Positions 7,028-14,067 of a stretch of DNA of 19,041 nt are shown here, one piece after another. The notes under the pieces are model-generated. The model ran no database searches, was not told where the DNA came from, and saw only the letters and a list, made by a program, of their open reading frames with translations. The translations under genes were made by a program, and so were the position numbers. This DNA is from Caryophanales bacterium UBA4100 (lineage in GTDB: Bacteria; Bacillota; Bacilli; Paenibacillales; UBA4045). Positions within the stretch are counted from its first letter, which is position 1. Each line of letters begins with the position of its first letter. The stretch spans positions 59,546 through 78,586 of the forward strand of contig DFXU01000058.1 of assembly GCA_002383285.1 (NCBI GenBank), given 5' to 3'.

Positions 7028-8040
7028 GCTTGCACCTCCCCACTTCCGGTAGTTCCCGCACTCTTGGCATATGGATGCTGCAGCCAGCATCTTACCGAAT
7101 GGGTATCACTGATCGTTGTTGAATCAGGAGCATCGCTCTCACATACCCGCATCGCTGAATCACATCGTGCGCAGAACGCACATCCCTGTGGGGGATTAAT
7201 CATATCCGGAGGTGTTCCGAATATGGGAATTAATGGCTCATCCTTATTCTGATCCAGTCGCGGCAAAGATTTCAGCAAGCCCTTCGTGTAAGGATGCTGA
7301 GGATTAAGGAATATCTCGCGCTTCGTTCCGCTTTCCACAATCTGGCCTGCATACATCACGAATACGCGGTCGCATAAGTCCGCAACGATTCCCAAATCGT
7401 GAGTAATTAAGATAATAGACGTCTTCGTTTTTATCTGAAGCTCCTTTAACAACCGAAGTATCTGCGCTTGTATCGTAACGTCAAGTGCGGTCGTCGGCTC
7501 ATCTGCAATCAGCAGAGAAGGGCTGCACGCAAGTGCGATCGCTATCACCACTCTTTGGCGCATACCACCGGAGAAATGATGGGGATACTGATTAATTCGC
7601 ATCTCTGGGTTAGGGATACCTACCAGGTTCAGCAGTTCAATCCCCCGCGCTTTGGCTTGCTTCTTATCCAAGCCTTGGTGTTTAATCAAACCTTCCATGA
7701 TTTGTGTACCTACCGTTAATGTCGGATTCAAAGAAGTCATGGGGTCCTGGAAGATCATTCCAATCTTGTTGCCGCGAACCTTCTGCATCTCATTCTCTGA
7801 AAGCTGAAGCAAATCCTGTTGATTCAGCATGATAGAGCCTTGCTCAACTCTGCCTGGTGGGGTAGCTATTAATCTCATAATCGCTTGTGCGGTTACACTT
7901 TTACCAGACCCTGATTCACCAACGATCGCGACTGCCTCCCCTTCCATGACAGAGAAGCCAAGATCCCTGACAGCCTGTACAGCACCGCCATATACATCGA
8001 AGGATACAGACAGGTTTTTCACATCTAATAGTGTCTTCAT
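7024..8040 (-). CDS. oppD: Oligopeptide ABC importer ATPase OppD
   Basis: 338 residues. Walker A is GESGSGKS (41-48), Q-loop FQDPMTSLNPTLTVGTQ (97 onward), signature SGGMRQR (157-163), Walker B LLIADEP (176-182) and H-loop THD near 213. The C-terminal oligo_HPY domain carries NPQHPYTKGLL and the cysteines 287, 290, 293, 300 and 318, richer than the usual four of the family's cluster-binding motif. The start ATG at 8040 follows AAGGAGG with an 11-base spacer, 29 nt after the oppC stop; the stop overlaps the oppF start (ATGA). It drives peptide import as a heterodimer with OppF on the cytoplasmic side of OppBC. Confidence 0.94.
   Translation of the reverse strand: MKTLLDVKNLSVSFDVYGGAVQAVRDLGFSVMEGEAVAIVGESGSGKSVTAQAIMRLIATPPGRVEQGSIMLNQQDLLQLSENEMQKVRGNKIGMIFQDPMTSLNPTLTVGTQIMEGLIKHQGLDKKQAKARGIELLNLVGIPNPEMRINQYPHHFSGGMRQRVVIAIALACSPSLLIADEPTTALDVTIQAQILRLLKELQIKTKTSIILITHDLGIVADLCDRVFVMYAGQIVESGTKREIFLNPQHPYTKGLLKSLPRLDQNKDEPLIPIFGTPPDMINPPQGCAFCARCDSAMRVCESDAPDSTTISDTHSVRCWLQHPYAKSAGTTGSGEVQA
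7033..7041 (-). promoter_or_regulatory. Shine-Dalgarno site deciding the oppF start
   Basis: GGGGAGGTG lies within the last codons of oppD, with the GGAGG core seven bases before the ATG at 7025-7027. It argues against the 21-residue-longer reading from 7090. Confidence 0.75.
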
Positions 8041-8069
8041 TTTTTTCCATGCCTCCTTTTATGCCACAC

Positions 8070-9014
8070 TTATCTTCTAAGCTTCGGATCGAAGGCATCA
8101 CGCAGTCCATCACCGAATACGTTAAAGGCAAACATTGTTAAGCTTAAGAACAACGCCGGGAAGAATAGTCTCCACGGGAAGATGGTTAGCGCACTTATGC
8201 TGGAGCTGATCATTGTTCCCCATGAAGCTACGGGTGACTGAACCCCTAGACCAAGGAAGCTTAAGAAAGCCTCGGCAAAAATTGCACCTGGTACCGTAAA
8301 CGTTAATGTGACCAAGATAGGGCCCATCGCATTAGGGATTAGTTGTCGGAAAATAATGCGTATCGCACCTGCACCAAGTGACTTGGAGGCCAGCACGTAT
8401 TCTAGATTCTTCAATTGCATGATCTGCCCACGCACAATCCATGCCATATTGATCCAGCCGGTTATCGACATCGCAATAATGATGGTTGTCAGACTAGGCT
8501 CCATGATAACGAGAAGCAGTATAACAACAAGCAGATGAGGAACCGCATATAGAATTTCAGAGAATCGATTCATGACCTCGTCCACTCGACCACCGAAGTA
8601 TCCCATGATACCACCATAGATGATGCCTAGCACCAAATCGATAAGCGCCGCCATGACACCTACGAAGAGGGATACCTGCGCTCCTTTCCATGTTCGCACG
8701 AACATATCGCGTCCTAGATCGTCTGTTCCAAACCAGTGCTCTAGGCTGGGAGCCTGATTACTGTTCGCCAAATCATTCGAAAAGTGATTATACGATGAGA
8801 ATATCGGTCCGAAGATAGCCAATAAGATAATGGCGATAATCATGTAGAAGCCTACCATCGCAAGCTTACTGCTCTTTAATCTATACCTCATATCCTGCCA
8901 GGCCGATAGGCTCTTGCGTTCTATCCGCTCCGCATTAGCCAGATCTTGTACAATCGGCACAAACATATCTGGAGTAACTTGCTTCGTAGAATTGATATCG
9001 GATTTTCTTTGCAT
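8070..9014 (-). CDS. oppC: Oligopeptide ABC importer permease OppC
   Basis: 314 residues. The long polar N-terminus (about 50 residues, with RKSLSAWQDMRYRLKSSKLAM) precedes TM1, as in OppC/DppC. The EHWFGTDDLGRDMFVRTWKGAQVSLFVG region is diagnostic of this subunit; further helices follow. The EAA-type coupling loop EYVLASKSLGAGAIRIIF and PNAMGPILV contact the ATPases. The C-terminus FNVFGDGLRDAFDPKLRR is a classic OppC ending. The start ATG is three bases after the oppB stop, with AAGGTGGAG about nine bases before it inside oppB. It pairs with OppB to form the peptide channel. Confidence 0.95.
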   Translation of the reverse strand: MQRKSDINSTKQVTPDMFVPIVQDLANAERIERKSLSAWQDMRYRLKSSKLAMVGFYMIIAIILLAIFGPIFSSYNHFSNDLANSNQAPSLEHWFGTDDLGRDMFVRTWKGAQVSLFVGVMAALIDLVLGIIYGGIMGYFGGRVDEVMNRFSEILYAVPHLLVVILLLVIMEPSLTTIIIAMSITGWINMAWIVRGQIMQLKNLEYVLASKSLGAGAIRIIFRQLIPNAMGPILVTLTFTVPGAIFAEAFLSFLGLGVQSPVASWGTMISSSISALTIFPWRLFFPALFLSLTMFAFNVFGDGLRDAFDPKLRR

Positions 9015-9017
9015 GAT

Positions 9018-9953
9018 CTACGACTCCACCTTTCCGCCGGAAACGCGAATACGCGGGTCCACGAGTACATAGGCGATATCCGCCAAAAATCGGGTCAGCA
9101 TTAAGATTGCTGCATAGAATATGGTAATACCCATAATGAGTGGATAATCTCTGTCAACTACACTCTGTACGAAATACTTGCCCATACCAGGTATAGCAAA
9201 GATCTGTTCAATGACAACAGAGCCGGTGATGATGTTGGCGGTAAGAAAGCCTAAATACGTGACGACAGGCAGCATGGAGTTTCGCAAAGCATGTCGCAGA
9301 ATGACGATATGCCCAGGGAGTCCCTTGGCTTTGGCTGTCAGAATAAAATCCGAATGGAGCACCTCTAGCATCGTAGAGCGCATTAATCTTGCAATGAATG
9401 CAATCGGTACAGACGATAATGCTATCGTAGGTAATATATAATCCAGCGGGTCATTCAATCCCGCTACGTCGAATATCCTGATCTTGACTGCCAGTACATA
9501 TTGCAAGAGTGGTGCCATGACCAAGCTAGGTATTGCAAGCCCGATTACCGCAATAATCATAGCAAAGTTATCCAGAAATTTGCGATGATGAAGCGCCGCA
9601 ATAATACCAAGAATAGTACCAGCAAGAACGGAGGTTATGACCGCCACTGTTCCTAGCTTTAGCGAGTAGGAGAACGAATTTTTAATCATCTTATCTACAG
9701 ATTGAAACTTCTTCTTCATCGAGATGCCTAAGTCTAGCTTCGCTAGGTTACCGAGATATACCATATACTGCTTAAAAACCGGTTGATCCAAACCATAGTA
9801 GGCCTCGAGGTTCCTCTGAACCTCCTCACTAGTAGCTTTCTCCGTTTGTAACGGACTGCCGGGAATGGCATTCATCAGAACGAAAGTAGCGCTTATGAGA
9901 ATGAACATGGACAGGAGCATGAACATAAACTTCTTTAATATAAATTGTACCAA
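9018..9953 (-). CDS. oppB: Oligopeptide ABC importer permease OppB
   Basis: 311 residues from the chosen TTG start (M)VQFILKKFMFMLLSMF. TM1 is at about 3-24, followed by an extracytoplasmic loop with GLDQPVFKQYMVYLGNLAKLDLG, typical of OppB/DppB, then five more helices, the coupling loop DFILTAKAKGLPGHIVILRHALRNSMLP and the ending LVDPRIRVSGG. An ATG at 9972-9974 would add seven residues, but the sequence GGGGTGATC (9956-9964), an almost complete anti-16S match, is placed exactly for the TTG at 9951-9953 and would lie within the coding sequence of the longer form. It lies about 100 nt after oppA, with a terminator hairpin in between, so its expression is probably a fraction of that of oppA. 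Confidence 0.93.
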   Translation of the reverse strand: MVQFILKKFMFMLLSMFILISATFVLMNAIPGSPLQTEKATSEEVQRNLEAYYGLDQPVFKQYMVYLGNLAKLDLGISMKKKFQSVDKMIKNSFSYSLKLGTVAVITSVLAGTILGIIAALHHRKFLDNFAMIIAVIGLAIPSLVMAPLLQYVLAVKIRIFDVAGLNDPLDYILPTIALSSVPIAFIARLMRSTMLEVLHSDFILTAKAKGLPGHIVILRHALRNSMLPVVTYLGFLTANIITGSVVIEQIFAIPGMGKYFVQSVVDRDYPLIMGITIFYAAILMLTRFLADIAYVLVDPRIRVSGGKVES

Positions 9954-9955
9954 AT

Positions 9956-9964
9956 GATCACCCC
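9956..9964 (-). promoter_or_regulatory. Strong Shine-Dalgarno site favouring a TTG start for oppB
   Basis: GGGGTGATC matches 8 of 9 bases of the anti-Shine-Dalgarno complement GAGGTGATC. It is followed by AT and then TTG at 9951-9953. No comparable site precedes the ATG at 9972-9974. Confidence 0.65.
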
Positions 9965-9980
9965 AACTCAGCATAGATAG

Positions 9981-10022
9981 AAAAAAGGGTATATATAGTG
10001 AAGCCTATATATACCCCTTTTC
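9981..10022 (-). terminator. Intrinsic terminator/attenuator between oppA and oppB
   Basis: A perfect 12-bp stem GGGTATATATAG (9987-9998) / CTATATATACCC (10005-10016) has a 6-base loop. On the minus strand it is followed by TTTTTT (9981-9986). The other side also has a T tract (10018-10021), so it could work weakly in both directions. Placed directly after oppA, it should reduce transcription into oppBCDF, matching the excess of receptor over channel usual for importers. Confidence 0.8.
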
Positions 10023-10051
10023 GAGTAGTATCCGAAAAACTGAATGTAACT

Positions 10052-11692
10052 TTATTCCTTACTGCCGAATGCCCAATCCAAGTGACCGGCATAATCCGAT
10101 ACCACGTCTTTGAATCCATCCTTTACCATTATTACAGTTGTATAGTAATAGATAGGAAGAGCACCCATATCATCTGCAAAGGCAATTTTCTCTGCTTCCG
10201 CAATCTTCTCTAGACGATCCTTCTCATCTGTTGCAAGTAGGGATGCATCAAGCAATTCCCCAACCTTCGGATTATTGTACTTACCATCATTGTTCCCAGA
10301 AGCAGGGTGGATTAGATCATAGGTAAAGTTGATCGCGTGATTAAAGTCTGCACCCCAGCCAGAACGAGCTACATCAAACTGACCGGCTTTTCTCGACTCT
10401 AAGAATGTACCCCATTCCTGATTCGCAAGCTTAACTTCTACATTAAGATTTGTGCGCCACATATCGGCAATAGCTTCAGCAATTTTCTTATGTGCCTCGT
10501 TTGTGTTATACAGCAAGGTCATCTCAGGTACTGCGCTAAGCCCTGATTCCTTCAAGCCTTCTGCTAGAAGCTTCTTCGCTTCGTCTAAGTTCTCCTCAAA
10601 GAATTTAGTATCAGGATATATCTCACGGTAGGACTTACCATCCATTCCCGCAATACTTGGCGGCACTAGACCGAAGGCAGGTGTCTGGTTCGCTTGTGTA
10701 ACATTATCAATAATAGCCTGACGATCAACGGCCATTGCAAAGGCCTTACGTATCTTGGCATTATCGAATGGAGCCTTCTGTGTATTAAATAAGTAGTAGT
10801 AGACAGATGCGATGGTCTTAATCTCTGCTTTCCCTTCGGAAACCAGCTTTTTCGTCAGGTCAGTTACTACCGACCCCGCTTGAGCACCGATCCAGTCGAT
10901 TTCATCTGTTTCGAACAAGTTATAAACCGTATTCTCGTCATTGACCAATGTGATGGTCACGGTTTCGAAGCTTACTTTGTCTTCATTGAAGTAATCTGGG
11001 TTTTTCTTTAATACAAGTTTGTCCTCATGTGCCCATTCCGATAACAGGAACGGTCCATTCGTAACCATTGTGGCGGCTTCTGCTGCCCAATCAGGCTTCG
11101 CTTCGACTGTCGCTTTATGTACAGGGAAGTAAGTATAATGAGCCACAAGACTAACGAAATATGGAGCTGGTGTATATAGCTTAGCTTCAAGTGTATAATC
11201 GTCCAACGCTTTTACGCCAACTTGGTTTGGATCCGTAATTTCGCCAGCATTATACTCTTGACCATTCTCTAGATAATAGAGCATATATGCATAGTCTGCG
11301 GCTGTTTCAGGTGCAAGCGCGCGCTGCCATGAATATACGAAATCGTGTGCTGTTACTTTATCTCCATTACTCCATTCCGCATCTTTACGAAGATCGAATG
11401 TATACGTCTTACCATCATCAGAGACCTTATAATCCGTCGCTATCGCATTCTCTGGCTCGCCAGCTGAATTCAATCGCATTAGACCTTCAAACAATCCCGA
11501 TGCGACGATAGAGGACTGCGCGTCCGTCATTAAAGCCGGATCCAAGCTTGGCGGCTCACTAGCTAGTGTAAATCGAAATTCTTGATCTCCCGATCCGCTG
11601 CTTGAGCAGCCTGCTAATATCGTTCCTAGTATAAGCAATACAACCAGAGATAATAATGTGAATTTACTAGATCTCCCAACAATTTGCCCCAT
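10052..11692 (-). CDS. oppA: Oligopeptide-binding lipoprotein OppA
   Basis: 546 residues. The signal peptide ends in lipobox ILAGC with acylated Cys29, followed by a Ser/Gly linker. The mature protein is an SBP_bac_5 (class C) binding protein: FRFTLASEPPSLDPALMTDAQ at the start, LFEGLMRLNSAGE, TYTFDLRKDAEWSNGDKVTAHDFVYSWQRAL, and PFDNAKIRKAFAMAVDRQAI in the middle. This is the pattern of OppA/DppE receptors, which capture peptides outside the cell for OppBC. The start ATG at 11692 has GGAGG seven bases upstream. It is followed by a strong hairpin and then oppBCDF, so it is the first and probably most expressed gene of the cluster. Peptide specificity cannot be read from the sequence. Confidence 0.94.
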   Translation of the reverse strand: MGQIVGRSSKFTLLSLVVLLILGTILAGCSSSGSGDQEFRFTLASEPPSLDPALMTDAQSSIVASGLFEGLMRLNSAGEPENAIATDYKVSDDGKTYTFDLRKDAEWSNGDKVTAHDFVYSWQRALAPETAADYAYMLYYLENGQEYNAGEITDPNQVGVKALDDYTLEAKLYTPAPYFVSLVAHYTYFPVHKATVEAKPDWAAEAATMVTNGPFLLSEWAHEDKLVLKKNPDYFNEDKVSFETVTITLVNDENTVYNLFETDEIDWIGAQAGSVVTDLTKKLVSEGKAEIKTIASVYYYLFNTQKAPFDNAKIRKAFAMAVDRQAIIDNVTQANQTPAFGLVPPSIAGMDGKSYREIYPDTKFFEENLDEAKKLLAEGLKESGLSAVPEMTLLYNTNEAHKKIAEAIADMWRTNLNVEVKLANQEWGTFLESRKAGQFDVARSGWGADFNHAINFTYDLIHPASGNNDGKYNNPKVGELLDASLLATDEKDRLEKIAEAEKIAFADDMGALPIYYYTTVIMVKDGFKDVVSDYAGHLDWAFGSKE

Positions 11693-11767
11693 ACAACTAC
11701 CTCCATTAATTTGATTATCTCATCGCACACTAAAGCTCATAGTTTTCTATCGCCCCTTAATGTTGAA

Positions 11768-11794
11768 ATTATATTACAATACATAGGGTGTTAA
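11768..11794 (-). promoter_or_regulatory. Candidate oppA promoter
   Basis: A perfect -10 box TATAAT (11768-11773) is preceded by TTAACA (11789-11794, 5/6 match to -35) with a 15-bp spacer, shorter than the ideal 17. The leader would be about 65 nt. The -10 is good; the -35 assignment is tentative, and an activator may be needed. Confidence 0.45.
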
Positions 11795-11867
11795 TAATAT
11801 GACATAAATCACTATGAGGGCCACTGACATTAGTGTATTGCAAACTTTATTGAATATTCTGACATAT

Positions 11868-11879
11868 TTGTCCGGACAA
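11868..11879. promoter_or_regulatory. 12-bp perfect palindrome upstream of oppA, possible operator
   Basis: TTGTCCGGACAA is fully self-complementary, GC-centred in an AT-rich gap, about 75 bp upstream of the candidate oppA -35 box. That position would suit an activator or a distal operator. The regulator is not identifiable. Confidence 0.35.
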
Positions 11880-11984
11880 CTACCATTTCAACAAGAAAAG
11901 TCCATATTGCTTGTTACCTATCTCTTTATCTTAATATCCCCTCCCAATCAAATTACGCTAATAATGAAATTACCATACTAAACT

Positions 11985-12001
11985 TGTAACATCAATATAC
12001 A
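11985..12001. promoter_or_regulatory. GlnR/TnrA-like box (weak)
   Basis: TGTAACATCAATATACA matches the TGTNA-N7-TNACA spacing of GlnR/TnrA sites except for one half-site base (A instead of T at position 13). It lies about 190 bp upstream of the candidate oppA promoter. Nitrogen control of a peptide importer would make sense, but one such match in AT-rich DNA can be chance. Confidence 0.2.
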
Positions 12002-12160
12002 TGCCATTGGTAAGTTATGTTACATAATGCGTAAAAACACTTCTAGTTCAAATATATGAACAAATTGGTCACACCATTCTATCTCTATTTCCTTTATTAC
12101 ACAAAGGAAGGAAAATCTAACCACTCCTGTAGATTAATTCTGCGGACTATCAACAATGTC

Positions 12161-12206
12161 GAAAAAATCATTACCAACAGATCAGCAGATCCGTTGATAA
12201 TGATTT
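12161..12206 (-). terminator. Rho-independent terminator of glnS
   Basis: A 19-bp stem (12165-12183 with 12188-12206), with two non-Watson-Crick positions that become G-U pairs on the transcript, has a 4-base loop. On the minus strand the descending arm ends in a TTTTTT run (12162-12167). It lies about 85 nt after the glnS stop. The preceding 84 bases show only an AACGTTAACGTT palindrome (12281-12292). Confidence 0.85.
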
Positions 12207-12290
12207 CTTCTGGAGAAAAGAAGCTGGGAATAGGTTCGGCTCATTCGCGATCCTCATCCCATGTTCACGGTTATGCCCTGAACGTTAACG

Positions 12291-13955
12291 TTATGAGCGA
12301 GCATCGAATGAGCTCTTCAAGGACACAATTCGATTGAATACCAAGCGATGATTCGTGGAATGCTTCGAGTCTACATTGAAGTATCCATGACGGAAAAATT
12401 GAAATTTGTCCTGTGCGACTGCATCCTTCAGCGTCGGTTCAACAAATCCTTCGATAATCTCTAGGGAGTTTGGGTTAATATGCTCAAGGAAGGAATCGCC
12501 TTCCTCTTTCTCTGTATCCATAATTAGCGGCTCATATAAGCGAAATTCTGCAAGCAGTGCGTGCTTGGCATCGACCCAGTGAATCGTCCCTTTCACCTTA
12601 CGCCCTGTAAAACCAGACCCACTCTTCGTCTCAGGGTCATATGTGCAGTGCAGCTCGACAACATTGCCTTCAGCATCCTTAATAAACTCATTACATTTGA
12701 TAAAGTAAGCATTCTTCAACCGCACTTCGTTGCCCGGGAACAATCGGAAGTACTTGCTCGGAGGGACCTCCATAAAGTCGTCCTGTTCAATATAGATCTC
12801 ACGGGAGAATGGTATGGACCGATTGCCCATCTCAGGATTCTCCGAGTTATTCTCCGCTTCTAGCTGCTCGGTCTGATCTTCTGGATAATTCGTAATGACA
12901 ACCTTCAACGGCTTTAGAACCGCCATTGTACGCAATGCTTTAAGCTTCAGATCCTCGCGGATAAAGTGCTCGAGTAATCGCTCGTCGACCGTGCTGTTAC
13001 TCTTCGCAACACCAATCTCTCTAGCGAAGGTTCGGATCGACTCTGGTGTGAAGCCCTTGCGACGTAGGCCGGATATTGTCGGCATCCGCGGGTCGTCCCA
13101 GCCGTCCACGATTTGCTCATCGACGAGCTGCTTTAGCATTCTTTTGCTCATTACCGTGTTCGTTAGGTTTAATCTAGCAAATTCGTATTGCTTCGGCTTA
13201 TGCTCCGTCTCACATTCACTAATAATCCATTCATAGAAAGGCCTTTGGTCCTCAAACTCCAGCGTGCAGATCGAGTGAGTTACCCCCTCTAAGGCATCCT
13301 CAAGCGGATGTGCGTACGCATACATCGGATAGATGCACCATGTGTCCCCTGTATTGTGGTGAGTCGTGTGAGATATACGATAGAGCACAGGATCCCTCAT
13401 ATTAATGTTGGGTGAGCCCATGTTAATCTTGGCACGGAGCACCTTGTCCCCATCCTGAAACTCACCGTTACGCATCCGCACGAACAGATCCAAATTCTCC
13501 TCTACCGATCGATCTCGATATGGACTGTTCTTACCAGGCTGCGTTAACGTGCCGCGCATCTCTCTCATCTGCTCAGCGGTAAGCTCACATACATATGCCT
13601 TACCCTTGCGAATCAGGAGTTCGGCCTTGCTGTACATGAAGTCGAAATAGTCAGAGGCGAAGAACAGGTTGTCCCATTCGAACCCTAACCAACGTACATC
13701 CTCTTGAATGGAGTGAACGTATTCGGTGTCTTCCTTAAGTGGGTTCGTATCGTCAAACCGTAAATTTGTCTTACCGTTAAATTCATCAGCCAGCTCAAAG
13801 TTCAGACAAATCGACTTCGCATGACCAATGTGCAAATAACCGTTCGGCTCCGGTGGGAATCGAGTAATAACTTCCTTAACCTTACCGCTTTTTAGATCCT
13901 CTACTACAATGTTACGTATAAAGTGAGATGAAGCTGCTTTTGTTTCTGTTTCCAA
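12291..13955 (-). CDS. glnS: Glutaminyl-tRNA synthetase
   Basis: 554 residues, the same length as the E. coli enzyme. The class I HIGH motif is in PPEPNGYLHIGHAKS (34-48) and the KMSKS-equivalent is VMSKR (268-272), the form specific to GlnRS. Other family landmarks are NLRFDDTNP (64-72), YRDRSVEENL, RDPVLYRI, WCIYPMYAYAHPLEDALEG and FARLNLTNTVMSKR. The C-terminal part from about 340 is the beta-barrel anticodon-binding domain (PFSREIYIEQDDFMEVP, FRLFPGNEVRLKNAYFI). It charges tRNA-Gln directly with glutamine. The start is TTG at 13953-13955, ten bases after AAAGGG, and no better ATG is available. A TTGACC and TATACT pair upstream is only 12 bp apart and so is not a convincing promoter. It is a single-gene unit ending in a strong terminator. 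Most Bacillota lack this enzyme. Confidence 0.96.
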   Translation of the reverse strand: METETKAASSHFIRNIVVEDLKSGKVKEVITRFPPEPNGYLHIGHAKSICLNFELADEFNGKTNLRFDDTNPLKEDTEYVHSIQEDVRWLGFEWDNLFFASDYFDFMYSKAELLIRKGKAYVCELTAEQMREMRGTLTQPGKNSPYRDRSVEENLDLFVRMRNGEFQDGDKVLRAKINMGSPNINMRDPVLYRISHTTHHNTGDTWCIYPMYAYAHPLEDALEGVTHSICTLEFEDQRPFYEWIISECETEHKPKQYEFARLNLTNTVMSKRMLKQLVDEQIVDGWDDPRMPTISGLRRKGFTPESIRTFAREIGVAKSNSTVDERLLEHFIREDLKLKALRTMAVLKPLKVVITNYPEDQTEQLEAENNSENPEMGNRSIPFSREIYIEQDDFMEVPPSKYFRLFPGNEVRLKNAYFIKCNEFIKDAEGNVVELHCTYDPETKSGSGFTGRKVKGTIHWVDAKHALLAEFRLYEPLIMDTEKEEGDSFLEHINPNSLEIIEGFVEPTLKDAVAQDKFQFFRHGYFNVDSKHSTNHRLVFNRIVSLKSSFDARS

Positions 13956-14067
13956 ATGAAATCAGCCCTTTACAAGGAGTTATATGCGGTGTAATAGACT
14001 TACTCAGTATACACCAAATGTATGGTCAATATAAGAACAAGCTTTGGCGCTTCTATAGATAAGCCGA

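Larger units (their letters stand above)
11693..12290. other. 598-bp gap upstream of oppA: promoter, possible operators, glnS terminator
   Basis: No gene is supported. From oppA outward it holds the Shine-Dalgarno site, the candidate promoter (11768-11794), a 12-bp palindrome (11868-11879), a GlnR/TnrA-like 17-mer (11985-12001), a 13-bp palindrome TTATGTTACATAA (12015-12027), and the glnS terminator (12161-12206). The plus-strand reading frame at 12056-12337 runs through the terminator into glnS and is not considered a gene. Confidence 0.6.

Noticed and set aside
11853..11867. CodY-like box AATATTCTGACATAT
   Set aside because: Four mismatches to the 15-bp consensus; not above what AT-rich DNA gives by chance.
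12056..12337. 93-residue plus-strand reading frame in the oppA-glnS gap
   Set aside because: It runs through the glnS terminator stem and into the glnS 3' end, has no Shine-Dalgarno site, and resembles no known family.
14035..14067. GGCTT...AAGCGCC hairpin after the MFS gene
   Set aside because: Short bulged stem without a proper T-run; too weak to call a terminator.
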